This document shows positions 15,258-21,679 of a stretch of 28,098 bases of DNA, piece by piece. The position numbers were made by a program, and so were the translations under genes. The first letter of the stretch is position 1. Every line of letters begins with the position of its first letter. The stretch comes from an uncultured Eubacteriales bacterium. GTDB lineage: Bacteria; Bacillota; Clostridia; Oscillospirales; Oscillospiraceae. Location of the stretch: assembly GCA_900543085.1 (NCBI GenBank), contig UQQF01000026.1, positions 1-28,098 of the forward strand. Reading direction: 5' to 3'. A model generated the notes under the pieces. It was not told where the DNA came from. It did no database searches and was given only the letters and a program-made list of their open reading frames with translations.

Positions 15258-15470
15258 TTATTGCTCGTCCTCGACCTCAACATACTGCATTATGTCTCCG
15301 ACCTGACAGCGAAGTATTCTGCAAAACATGTTTATCGTGTGGGTGCTTACGCTTTCATTGCGCTTCAGCCGCGTTATTTGTGCGGGACTTACCCCGTACT
15401 TTTTGATCAGCGCATATTGAGATATACCCTTTTCCTTCATAACGTTCCACAGGTTGTCGTATATGATCAT
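15258..15470 (-). CDS. Small XRE-family regulator (module 2)
   Basis: A 70-residue protein that is little more than a helix-turn-helix: MIIYDNLWNVMKEKGISQYA, then KKYGVSPAQITRLKRNESVS, then FCRILRCQVGDIMQY, typical of the short Cro/CI-type regulators of Firmicutes. The ATG at 15470 is preferred: AAGTGAGG lies 10 bases upstream, whereas the TTG three codons earlier has no room for a site. It is divergent from the frameshifted lipoprotein and its small membrane genes. TTAACC-containing repeats in the gap are likely operators. Confidence 0.88.
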   Translation of the reverse strand: MIIYDNLWNVMKEKGISQYALIKKYGVSPAQITRLKRNESVSTHTINMFCRILRCQVGDIMQYVEVEDEQ

Positions 15471-15500
15471 AACATTCAAGCCTCACTTTCCACTTAAATG

Positions 15501-15567
15501 TTAACCACAATTGGTGTATATTGATATTAACCAAAACCGGTTATTAATTATAACTATTCCAAATTGG
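15501..15567. promoter_or_regulatory. Repeated operator-like sites between the XRE gene and module 2
   Basis: The 14-mers TTAACCACAATTGG (15501-15514) and TTAACCAAAACCGG (15527-15540) are imperfect direct repeats 26 bases apart. The second extends into TAACC-AAAACC-GGTTA. A third, CCAAATTGG, lies at 15559-15567. The spacing, about 2.5 helical turns, suits a small dimeric repressor. Promoter hexamers in this AT-rich gap are ambiguous (TTGATA at 15521 is one option for the plus strand). Confidence 0.5.
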
Positions 15568-15579
15568 GGGAAAACACAA

Positions 15580-15832
15580 TGAAGAAAAGACTGATAATCC
15601 TTGTTGAGCCGTTTTAATGCTGTCTCTATATGGCTGCTCTGCTTCATCCGTGTCTCAGGATGATGACAGTTATTCAGGCGGCAATGATAGTGTGAGCAAT
15701 ATCGAAGACAGCGGCGGAAGTGTCTATGATTATGACAAGGGTTACGGCTATACTGCGCCGGAACCCGGGCAGTCGTTCAGCGACTATGTCAAAGAACAGG
15801 ATCCTGAGTTGTATGAGAGCCTGTTTGAATAG
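15580..15832 (+). pseudogene. Small lipoprotein gene broken by a one-base frameshift
   Basis: From the ATG at 15580 the frame reads MKKRLIILVEPF and stops at 15616-15618. A second frame that overlaps it reads AVLMLSLYGCSAS and continues to 15832. Joining MKKRLIILV to AVLMLSLYGC by adding one base near 15606-15607 restores a complete lipoprotein signal with lipobox LYGC. The mature part is acidic and Gly/Ser-rich, with a compact end SFSDYVKEQDPELYESLFE. So it is a recently broken gene, an assembly error, or a programmed shift. GGGGGAAAA precedes the ATG. Function unknown. Confidence 0.7.
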
Positions 15833-15864
15833 AGCTGAATCGTGAGGAAAGGAGGTGTTTTGTT

Positions 15865-15969
15865 TTGGGTATATACAATGGAAACAGTGGAAATGGCGGA
15901 GGAGGTCTGTCGTTTTTTGGCATCGTACTAGCAATCTGCCTGGCGATATTAATTATGTTTGTCCTTTGA
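15865..15969 (+). CDS. 34-residue Gly-rich membrane miniprotein, TTG start
   Basis: A short frame starting at TTG 15865, with a perfect AGGAGG 9 bases upstream (15850-15855). The product is MGIYNGNSGNGGGGLSFFGI, then VLAICLAILIMFVL: a Gly/Asn-rich head and one hydrophobic helix at the very C-terminus. It lies 32 bases after the lipoprotein. No family is recognised. A longer frame from GTG 15855 would bury the AGGAGG and reads as Trp/Arg-rich nonsense, so it is rejected. The strong ribosome binding site suggests high expression. Confidence 0.68.
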   Translation: MGIYNGNSGNGGGGLSFFGIVLAICLAILIMFVL

Positions 15970-16073
15970 GCCAGCGTGACAGTGTAGTTCAGAATAACCT
16001 AAGAGCCCTGCTTCTGATATCTTGTTTGTACTGCGCTAATCGATTTTGGTTGAAAGACGCTGTTGTGGCGCCG

Positions 16074-16361
16074 ATGATTTCATATTTTCTCAGATGTTAC
16101 TTCAACGACTGCTTGGCCGGAATTGCTGTAATAGCGTATACTAATCTGGTCTTTGGCCTGAGTAGAATGGGCAAGGCAATAGTAAAAACCTATTCAGCGG
16201 CGGCGCTGGTCTGCATAGCTTGTGGTATACTGTGGGAATACCTGCTGCCAGCCTTTATGCAGCATGGCACAAGCGATGTGTGGGATATTGCGGCATATGT
16301 TCTGGGCGGCTGTACATACATAATTCTAGCTCGTCGTCTGGGAAATGAGAACGCAACGTGA
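16074..16361 (+). CDS. VanZ-like small membrane protein 1
   Basis: About 95 residues with three likely membrane helices. The C-terminal half carries a VanZ-like pattern, LWEYLLPAF...SDVWDIAAYVLGG: a Glu at the end of one helix and D-x-x-D-I before the next. The N-terminus YFLRCYFNDCLAGIAVIAY also recalls a family of small Glu/Asp membrane proteins. The start is uncertain: ATG 16074 has no good ribosome binding site, and in-frame TTG 16050 or GTG 16065 are alternatives; coupling to the upstream miniprotein is possible. It overlaps the next gene by 17 bases. Function unknown. Confidence 0.68.
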   Translation: MISYFLRCYFNDCLAGIAVIAYTNLVFGLSRMGKAIVKTYSAAALVCIACGILWEYLLPAFMQHGTSDVWDIAAYVLGGCTYIILARRLGNENAT

Positions 16362-16794
16362 GGTGCTGTTTTGCCTGCTCAACATTGCGCTATCCCTGTG
16401 CGCCGGAGGCCATATCTATGTTAGTTATGGGAGCGGGACTGCCATAGGGGAATTTTTGAGCAATGTGCTTCAAATGGAGCAGAGATTGCCCGACGGCGGA
16501 TTGACATTGTTTCTGAGAAACTGGGGTGCTGACTTTCTGTGGGCATATGCATTGTTCTTTTCACTGTATCTATGCTATGCTGTCCGCAAATGGGCCGTGA
16601 GAACGGCGATTGCCGTATCTGCCGTTGTTTGCCTGACGTTGGAAATGCTGCAATTGATGCCTGCGAGCCTGTTGACAGGCACTTTTGATATCCTGGATAT
16701 TGCCGCAGAAATGCTGGGTATTTGCTTGGGTGCATTTGTATTTCATTTGAAACGCAGTCATTATGAAGACAGAGGGGGTGTAGGTGATGAATAA
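16345..16794 (+). CDS. VanZ-like membrane protein 2
   Basis: A 149-residue protein with four likely membrane helices. The VanZ-like signature is TLEMLQLMPASLLTGTFDIL, then DIAAEMLGICLGAFVF, aligning with WEYLL...SDVWDIAAYVLGG of the previous protein. VanZ itself gives low-level teicoplanin resistance by an unclear route, and VanZ-like proteins are widespread. The ATG at 16345 lies inside the previous gene, so translation is likely coupled. The C-terminus is a charged tail (HYEDRGGVGDE) which overlaps the next start by 8 bases. Confidence 0.78.
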   Translation: MRTQREVLFCLLNIALSLCAGGHIYVSYGSGTAIGEFLSNVLQMEQRLPDGGLTLFLRNWGADFLWAYALFFSLYLCYAVRKWAVRTAIAVSAVVCLTLEMLQLMPASLLTGTFDILDIAAEMLGICLGAFVFHLKRSHYEDRGGVGDE

Positions 16795-16957
16795 AGGCTC
16801 GGGTAAAGGCTCAGGCGTAATTGCCGCAATTGTCATAGCGGCGTTCATGCTGCTGGCTGTGGTTACATACAGCCAGCCTAAAGCAGATATAGCCCACGAT
16901 CCAAACGGGTTCCTGGGGTACAGCGACAGTTTTTGGGAATGGGTTGGCGACCAGTAA
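16787..16957 (+). CDS. 56-residue single-pass membrane protein
   Basis: The frame starts at ATG 16787 inside the end of VanZ-like 2, with GGGGG about 8 bases upstream. The product starts MNKGSGKGSGVIAAIVIAAF, continues through one membrane helix to about residue 28, and ends in a soluble tail with NGFLGYSDSFWEWVGDQ. The Gly/Ser/Lys head and aromatic, acidic tail are distinctive. I know no family. Overlapping start and last place in the operon suggest it works with the VanZ-like pair. Confidence 0.7.
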   Translation: MNKGSGKGSGVIAAIVIAAFMLLAVVTYSQPKADIAHDPNGFLGYSDSFWEWVGDQ

Positions 16958-16963
16958 TTGACC

Positions 16964-17008
16964 AAAAAAACCTGCCGGAAGCGATAGCTTCCGGCAGGTC
17001 TGTTTATT
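16964..17008. terminator. Bidirectional terminator between module 2 and rubredoxin
   Basis: CCTGCCGGAAGC (16971-16982) and GCTTCCGGCAGG (16987-16998) form a perfect 12-bp stem with loop GATA. On the minus strand seven T residues follow (16970-16964), ideal for ending the rubredoxin gene; on the plus strand TCTGTTTATT follows. Confidence 0.9.
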
Positions 17009-17011
17009 CAT

Positions 17012-17164
17012 TCACTCGGCGGTGAACATGTCCTTGCTCAGGCCGCAGACGGGGCAGACCCAATCCTCGGGGACATCTTCCCAGGCAGTGCCGGGGGCGA
17101 TGCCGCTGTCAGGATCGCCGACGGCGGGGTCGTAGACATAGCCGCAGGGGCAGACGTACTTCAT
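17012..17164 (-). CDS. Rubredoxin
   Basis: A 50-residue one-iron electron carrier. The second half is textbook: [18 protein letters not shown], giving Cys37 and Cys40. The first half reads [20 protein letters not shown], so the N-terminal pair is Cys5-Pro-Cys7 instead of the usual Cys-x-x-Cys. The ATG at 17164 has GAAAGGAG upstream. It follows the reverse rubrerythrin on the same strand and probably passes electrons to it during peroxide reduction, as rubredoxin does in clostridial O2 defence. Confidence 0.92.
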   Translation of the reverse strand: MKYVCPCGYVYDPAVGDPDSGIAPGTAWEDVPEDWVCPVCGLSKDMFTAE

Positions 17165-17219
17165 AGCTGTAGGCTCCTTTCGTGATCTTTTGGGAGGGAA
17201 TCAGGGAATTTATACGCCG

Positions 17220-17242
17220 GGGGCGGGCAGGACGCCCGCCCC
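17220..17242 (-). other. GC-rich hairpin between rubrerythrin and rubredoxin
   Basis: GGGGCGGGC (17220-17228) and GCCCGCCCC (17234-17242) are perfect complements. On the minus strand no clear T tract follows, so it may act as a partial terminator or stabilise the 3' end of the rubrerythrin transcript. Confidence 0.5.
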
Positions 17243-17262
17243 GTATGGGTCAGTATTGCGGA

Positions 17263-17808
17263 TTACTCGCCGAAGTAGCGCTTGAGCAGGCCGGCGAAGG
17301 CACGGCCGTGGCGAGCCTCGTCGCGAGCCATCTCGTGGACGGTGTCGTGGATGGCGTCCAGGTTGAGCTGCTTGGCCAGCTTGGCGAGGTCGGTCTTGCC
17401 GGCGGTGGCGCCGTTCTCGGCCTCAACGCGCATCTCGAGGTTCTTCTTGGTGGAGTCGGTGACGACCTCGCCGAGGAGCTCGGCGAACTTGGCGGCGTGC
17501 TCGGCCTCCTCCCAGGCGGCCTTCTCCCAGTACAGGCCGATCTCGGGGTAGCCCTCGCGGTGGGCGACGCGAGCCATGGCCAGGTACATGCCGACCTCGG
17601 TGCACTCGCCGTTGAAGTTCATGCGCAGACCCTCGAGGATCTCCTCGGGAGCGCCCTGAGCGACGCCGACGACGTGCTCAGCAGCCCAGGCCATCTCGCC
17701 TTCCTGCTTCTTGAACTTGGAGGCAGGAGCCTTGCACTGGGGGCAGAACTCGGGAGGGGTGTCGCCCTCATGAACATAACCACATACGCTGCAAATCCAC
17801 TTAGCCAT
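17263..17808 (-). CDS. Reverse rubrerythrin (NADH peroxidase component)
   Basis: A 181-residue protein with the rubredoxin-like domain first: [20 protein letters not shown], then CKAP (residues 1-36), followed by a ferritin-like diiron domain. Diiron ligands are in [29 protein letters not shown] and [11 protein letters not shown]. This order is that of the reverse rubrerythrins of clostridia, which reduce peroxide and O2 with electrons from rubredoxin. AGGAGG lies 8-9 bases before the ATG. Its neighbours, rubredoxin and a PerR-like regulator, support this role. Confidence 0.93.
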   Translation of the reverse strand: MAKWICSVCGYVHEGDTPPEFCPQCKAPASKFKKQEGEMAWAAEHVVGVAQGAPEEILEGLRMNFNGECTEVGMYLAMARVAHREGYPEIGLYWEKAAWEEAEHAAKFAELLGEVVTDSTKKNLEMRVEAENGATAGKTDLAKLAKQLNLDAIHDTVHEMARDEARHGRAFAGLLKRYFGE

Positions 17809-17866
17809 AATTTTTTCCTCCTGTGTTGTGTAAATATATAATGTATAGTTTGGGGTTGACCTTTGT

Positions 17867-18268
17867 TCAGGCGCCTATGTCGGCGCTGTCGAGACAGGCG
17901 GCGCACTTGCCGAAAAAGCTGAGCGAGCGGGAGGTGACCACGCCGCCGACCTCGCTTTCAACTTCCGCGTCCATGCCCGCAAGGTTGGGTGAGCAGACGT
18001 CCGTCACACAGCCGCAGCAGGTGCACACGAAGTGCGCGTGCGGCGCGGTGTCCGCGTCGTAGCGCTCCTGCCCGGCGACGGTGCCCACGCTGACCACGTC
18101 GCCGTCGGCGACAAACATGGCCAGGTTCCTGTAGACGGTGCCGAGACTCAGATCCGGGAACTCGGGCTTGAGCTGCGCGTACAGCATTTCCGCGCTGGGG
18201 TGCTTGTCCGTGCTTCGCAGGGCTTCAAGTATAGCCGCGCGCTTTTTTGAATATTTGCGTGCTTCCAT
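17867..18268 (-). CDS. perR: Fur/PerR-family transcriptional regulator
   Basis: A 133-residue protein of the Fur superfamily. The winged helix covers residues 1-75 ([39 protein letters not shown]), and the dimerisation domain has the metal site HAHFVC. Structural zinc cysteines are Cys82/Cys85 (CTCC) and Cys122/Cys125 (CAAC), as in PerR. PerR derepresses peroxide-defence genes when its iron oxidises two histidines; candidates here are His23 and the HAH pair. PerR rather than Fur or Zur is inferred from the adjacent rubrerythrin genes. The ribosome binding site is weak. Confidence 0.85.
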   Translation of the reverse strand: MEARKYSKKRAAILEALRSTDKHPSAEMLYAQLKPEFPDLSLGTVYRNLAMFVADGDVVSVGTVAGQERYDADTAPHAHFVCTCCGCVTDVCSPNLAGMDAEVESEVGGVVTSRSLSFFGKCAACLDSADIGA

Positions 18269-18284
18269 ATACTCACCAAAACGA

Positions 18285-18299
18285 TAATGATTCTTATTA
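18285..18299. promoter_or_regulatory. Imperfect Per/Fur-type box upstream of perR
   Basis: TAATGATTCTTATTA lies 16 bases upstream of the start codon. It is a 7-1-7 inverted repeat with conserved outer TAAT/ATTA and central mismatches, close to the PerR and Fur consensus. Autoregulation is likely. I see no equally good box directly upstream of the rubrerythrin gene. Confidence 0.6.
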
Positions 18300-18390
18300 C
18301 GGTTTGAATTTTAGCACACCTCGAGCGGTTTGTAAAGTGTTTTTTTCAAAAAATCTGTGTTAATTTTTGCGCTTACCGGTTTATGTAAGT

Positions 18391-18420
18391 AAATTACCCG
18401 GCGATTTTCGGTCGCCGGGT
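18391..18420 (-). terminator. Probable terminator after the CBS gene
   Basis: ACCCGGCGA (18396-18404) and TCGCCGGGT (18412-18420) form a perfect 9-bp stem. On the minus strand it is followed by AATTTACTT, a weak U tract, so termination may be inefficient. Confidence 0.6.
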
Positions 18421-18444
18421 TCATAAACGCACTATTCCCATGTA

Positions 18445-18879
18445 TCAGTCGTCCACCGTCATGCGCCGGAGGTTGCTGGATATGTCTGCGAGGGCGGCCG
18501 CGGCCTCCATGTCGCACTTGCGCGCCATGTCCGCAAGGGAGAGCATGCCCACCAGCTTGCCGTTTTCTACCACCGGCAGGCGCCGCACCTGGCCGCGACC
18601 CATGCGCTTTGCCGCGTCGTCCACTTTGACGTCCGGCGTCGCAGTCACGACGCCGCGGGTCATTACGTCGCCGGCGGTCATCGTGCGCGCGTCGCCGCCC
18701 GGCGCCACGCAGCGCAGGACTATGTCGCGGTCGGTGAGCATACCCACCAGCTTGCCGCCCCGGTCGGTCACGGGCAGGGCGCCGAGGTTCATGCGCTTGA
18801 GCAGCCTGGCCGCGGCGATCACCGGCTCGCGCTCGTCTATGGTCACCACGCGGTCGGACATTATGTCGGATACCTTCAT
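18445..18879 (-). CDS. Two-CBS-domain protein
   Basis: A 144-residue protein made almost wholly of a CBS pair. CBS1 runs from MKVSDIMSDRVVTI to VGMLTDRDIVLR (residues 1-58); CBS2 from TAGDVMTRGVVTATPD to VGMLSLADMAR (residues 67-122), with a short helical tail. CBS pairs bind adenosine nucleotides and act as energy or redox sensors, but a stand-alone pair gives no target. The second of two adjacent ATG codons (18879) is 7 bases from AGGAGG and is preferred to 18882. It is a single-gene unit. Confidence 0.88.
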   Translation of the reverse strand: MKVSDIMSDRVVTIDEREPVIAAARLLKRMNLGALPVTDRGGKLVGMLTDRDIVLRCVAPGGDARTMTAGDVMTRGVVTATPDVKVDDAAKRMGRGQVRRLPVVENGKLVGMLSLADMARKCDMEAAAALADISSNLRRMTVDD

Positions 18880-18946
18880 CATATCGCCTCCTGGTGGTAT
18901 TGTTGACCGCCGGAGGCGAGATTAAACCTGGCTGCGGCGAATGGGC

Positions 18947-20011
18947 CTAACTCTCTACCAGCTCCTTCAGCGCCGGCCCCACGGCGTCGGCGAAGAGCTT
19001 CACGGCCGTGATGGCCTCCTGCAGGCTGTTGCCGTTGGAGCCGACCTCCAGGATGAAGGAGCCGGTGCTCAGGTGCTGGTTGTAGCGCTCCTTCACCACG
19101 GATATGGGTCTGGCCAGAGTCGGGTACTTGGCGTTGACCGCCTGCTGCAAATAGAGCGCGAGGCGAAGGTTCTGCTCCCAGTTCGGGTGGTACAGCCCGC
19201 TCTCGCCGGTGCCGACCAGCATCATAAGCTGGCTGGAGGCCATGCCGTCCAGCTCAGCCACCGTCTTGTAGGTCACCTCCCCGTCGCCCAGCGCGTCGCG
19301 GTGGAGGTCTATGACCACGGCTATGCTCGGGTACTGGGCGAGGTAGCTCTCCACGGCCGCGCCGGAGCGCGAGTAGGAGCCGGTGTAGCTGGGGTAGTCG
19401 TAGATCTCCCGGTCGTGCAGCACGCTGATGCCCTGCGCCTCCAGCGCGGCAGTCAGCTCGTCGCCGACGCGGATGACGTTGTAGTTCTTGTCCTCCGTGC
19501 GGTCTGTGTCCGTCTCCTCGTACCGGTCGTAGGCGTCGGGGGTGTAGGCCTCGCTGCCGTGGGTGTGCACTATGAGCACCTGCGGGCCGGAGGCGGGCAG
19601 CACCTGCGGCGCGCCCTCGGCCACCAGCGCTCCCACGTCTATGTCGTAGCCGGTGGAGTTCTTGATGATCAGCCCGCCGTATATAGTAGTGGGCACGATG
19701 CGCGTCCCCTCGTCCGTGTACTGCACGCCCGGCTGCGATGGGGCGGCCGGCTCCTCGCCCGGAGGCGGCGGCGAGACCTCGGCGGACGGGTCGTCCGTCC
19801 CGGCGGGAGCGAGTACGGCGGGCGCGGCGGGCGAGCTGGAGGGCGTGCCGCGTTGGCCGAACTCCAGGTTCAGGCTGGCAGTGACCATGCGCCCGGAGGA
19901 GACTATGTCGTCCACCCAGCTGGACACCACCGCCCCCGCGCCGCACACAGCCGCGACCTTGACGCCCATCACCAGCAGCCCGGCGGCTGCCAGCTTCCTT
20001 GCCTTGCCCAT
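18947..20011 (-). CDS. spoIIP: Stage II sporulation protein P
   Basis: A 354-residue membrane-anchored peptidoglycan amidase and endopeptidase. With SpoIID and SpoIIM it drives engulfment of the forespore. An N-terminal membrane helix (LAAAGLLVMGVKVAAVCGAG) is followed by a Pro/Ser-rich linker, then the catalytic domain with VLIVHTHGSEAYTPD, LTAALEAQGISVLHDREIYD, VVIDLHRDA and the C-terminal TGSFILEVGSNGNSLQEA. The His-x-His and acidic residues that bind zinc are present. The ATG at 20011 has GGGGGTGA upstream. It proves a sporulation programme. It stands alone; in Bacillus it follows gpr. Confidence 0.93.
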   Translation of the reverse strand: MGKARKLAAAGLLVMGVKVAAVCGAGAVVSSWVDDIVSSGRMVTASLNLEFGQRGTPSSSPAAPAVLAPAGTDDPSAEVSPPPPGEEPAAPSQPGVQYTDEGTRIVPTTIYGGLIIKNSTGYDIDVGALVAEGAPQVLPASGPQVLIVHTHGSEAYTPDAYDRYEETDTDRTEDKNYNVIRVGDELTAALEAQGISVLHDREIYDYPSYTGSYSRSGAAVESYLAQYPSIAVVIDLHRDALGDGEVTYKTVAELDGMASSQLMMLVGTGESGLYHPNWEQNLRLALYLQQAVNAKYPTLARPISVVKERYNQHLSTGSFILEVGSNGNSLQEAITAVKLFADAVGPALKELVES

Positions 20012-20030
20012 GCGCTCACCCCCTGAATGG

Positions 20031-20060
20031 AGCATATGCGCCGCGGACAAATCTGATGAC
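20031..20060 (-). promoter_or_regulatory. Candidate sigma-E promoter of spoIIP
   Basis: On the minus strand GTCATCAG (20060-20053) and CATATGCT (20038-20031) are 14 bases apart, near the sigma-E pattern GTMATATT and CATACAMT. spoIIP is in the sigma-E regulon of Bacillus. The leader would be very short, about 13 bases. Confidence 0.4.
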
Positions 20061-20065
20061 GCGGC

Positions 20066-20094
20066 TTGCGCGCCCCGGCGTAATGTGCTATATT
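20066..20094 (+). promoter_or_regulatory. Sigma-A promoter of the TSCPD gene
   Basis: TTGCGC (20066-20071) and TATATT (20089-20094) are 17 bases apart, 54 bases upstream of the start codon. It overlaps the candidate spoIIP promoter region back to back. Confidence 0.6.
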
Positions 20095-20147
20095 GTGCCA
20101 GTGACGGCGCCGGAGGCGCGGTTAATTTGTCGAAAGGATGCGAACAA

Positions 20148-20405
20148 ATGGAGCATATTTACCACCCGCGCGGAGTCTGCTCGCGTGAAATGCGAGTGGA
20201 GGTTGAAGACGGGATTATTCGCCAGGTAAAGGTGATAGGGGGGTGCGACGGCAACTTAAAGGGCATTTCCAAGCTCCTGGTGGGGATGCGCGCCGAAGAC
20301 GCCATCGAAAAGCTGGAAGGCATCCGATGCGGATTTAAGAACACTTCCTGCCCGGATCAGCTCTCCAAAGCGCTGCGTGAGTGTCTCGAAAAATCGTCAA
20401 AATAG
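20148..20405 (+). CDS. TIGR03905-type TSCPD-domain protein
   Basis: An 85-residue protein with the diagnostic Cys-rich TSCPD motif, RCGFKNTSCPDQLSKAL, near the C-terminus, plus Cys in GVCSREM and GGCDGN. The whole protein is the size of the small TIGR03905 family, to my memory. Similar domains occur at the C-terminus of class II ribonucleotide reductases and may bind nucleotide or metal; the free-standing protein has no firm role. GAAAGGA lies 9 bases before the ATG at 20148. Confidence 0.88.
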   Translation: MEHIYHPRGVCSREMRVEVEDGIIRQVKVIGGCDGNLKGISKLLVGMRAEDAIEKLEGIRCGFKNTSCPDQLSKALRECLEKSSK

Positions 20406-20640
20406 TTTACATAACATTACACCGCGGTTACAAAAGTTACAATATTCGAGCTTTTTGTCACCCAAACTTGCGTAATTGCAAAAATTTTTTTGCCGAAAAG
20501 CGTCGAGGGAAAATCTTTCAGCAGTTAGCACAACACAATATATAGGGTCAATCGACGAATTTCGCTCAATAAATCCATATAATGTGGAGCGATTGTTCAG
20601 ATTAGCAAAATCAAATAAACTCAGTTTGTGCATAATGTCG
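20406..20640. other. AT-rich noncoding stretch upstream of the cell-wall hydrolase
   Basis: No convincing gene on either strand. It holds GTTACA repeats (20427, 20436), a weak GCAAAAA/TTTTTGC stem (20478-20493) that might end the TSCPD transcript, and an isolated TATAAT (20578-20583) without a good -35. I do not see the consensus of the ydaO/c-di-AMP or c-di-GMP riboswitches that often precede cell-wall hydrolase genes. Confidence 0.5.
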
Positions 20641-20688
20641 ATTGAATTCGACCTGCATTTTTGACTATAATTATTGCAGGAATTCAAT
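20641..20688 (+). promoter_or_regulatory. Promoter of the cell-wall hydrolase within an inverted repeat
   Basis: TTGAAT (20642-20647) and TATAAT (20666-20671) are 18 bases apart. The promoter lies within an inverted repeat whose arms are ATTGAATT plus CCTGCA (20641-20657) and TGCAGG plus AATTCAAT (20675-20688), with a 3-base bulge. The arms overlap the -35 and the start point. Confidence 0.65.
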
Positions 20689-20743
20689 TCCGACTCTGCC
20701 CGCCTGCAAAAATCGGACGGGCGTCTGCAAACTGAGGTGCGAA

Positions 20744-21679
20744 ATGATCAGGAAAGACAAATTCCATATTACGCTCCTGCTCTGTGCCATCTTGCTGTGC
20801 CTGGCGGCTAACGGCTCCGTAATCGCGGGGGACGACATGCAGCTGCACCACGACCTGGCCGGTAACGCTTCTCAGGCCGAGGACAACTCGGGATACGAGA
20901 CAGACTATACTGACCGGGAACAGGAAGATGAGCCGGCTGCTCAGGAGTCCTCACAGCCGGACAACACGGTTCCGCTCTACATAAACGGCGCGCTGCACTC
21001 CGACTGCCTGGTGGTGGACGGCACGGCGCGCATGAGCCTGGGACGCTTCGCCACGCTGGCCGGGCTGTGCTTCGACGGACATGCCATCGGCGGCGTGGTT
21101 CCGGAGCTCGGCGAGAACGGCGACTATGCGGTTGTCAACGGACGGTACTTCTATCTGCCGGACGGGCTGTACGAGATGGGCGGCGAGCTGCTCTGGCCGC
21201 TGACCGTCCTGGCCAAGATGTTTGACTGCACGGCGACGTGGGACGCCGCCAGCGGCAGCATCGACCTCGACCTCACCGACGTGGCGCTGCTGAGCGACGG
21301 GGAGACCTACTACAACCAGCAGGACGTCTACTGGCTCTCGCGCATCATCTATGCCGAGAGCGGCAACCAGCCCCTGGCCGGGCAGATAGCCGTCGGCAAC
21401 GTGGTCTTGAACCGCGTGTCGGACGAGCGCTTCCCGGACAGCGTCTATGGCGTTATCTTTGACCAGAGCTACGGCGTGCAGTTCTCGCCCGTCGAGACGG
21501 GCGGCATCTATGCCGAGCCTGACGAGGAGGCCGTCGTGGCCGCCAAGCTGGCGCTGGAGGGCTACAACACCGCGGGCGAAAGCCTGTACTTCGTAAACCC
21601 GAGCATCGGCGCGGGGAGCTGGTTCGCCGCGAACCTGACTTACGTCACGAGCATCGGCGACCATGATTTCTACGCCTGA
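20744..21679 (+). CDS. Secreted cell-wall hydrolase, SleB-like, with stalk-type domain
   Basis: A 311-residue protein. A signal peptide (MIRKDKFHITLLLCAILLCL to about Gly29) is followed by an acidic linker to residue 75. Next is a copper-amine-oxidase-N-like or stalk domain (VPLYINGALHSDCLVVDGTA...LWPLTVLAKMFDCTATWDA), then a C-terminal Hydrolase_2/SleB domain from about residue 193 (DVYWLSRIIYAESGNQPLAG; VVLNRV; QFSPVETG). The catalytic Glu is probably in YAESGNQ. Such enzymes are lytic transglycosylases used in spore germination or cell-wall turnover. ATG 20744 has GAGGTG upstream; longer starts lie within the promoter. Confidence 0.88.
   Translation: MIRKDKFHITLLLCAILLCLAANGSVIAGDDMQLHHDLAGNASQAEDNSGYETDYTDREQEDEPAAQESSQPDNTVPLYINGALHSDCLVVDGTARMSLGRFATLAGLCFDGHAIGGVVPELGENGDYAVVNGRYFYLPDGLYEMGGELLWPLTVLAKMFDCTATWDAASGSIDLDLTDVALLSDGETYYNQQDVYWLSRIIYAESGNQPLAGQIAVGNVVLNRVSDERFPDSVYGVIFDQSYGVQFSPVETGGIYAEPDEEAVVAAKLALEGYNTAGESLYFVNPSIGAGSWFAANLTYVTSIGDHDFYA

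Noticed and set aside
15855..16073. N-terminal extension of VanZ-like 1 from GTG 15855
   Set aside because: The extension is Trp/Arg-rich nonsense that overlaps a better supported miniprotein frame with AGGAGG.
20406..20743. Possible ydaO-type or c-di-GMP riboswitch before the cell-wall hydrolase
   Set aside because: None of the consensus segments of those riboswitches could be found in the leader.
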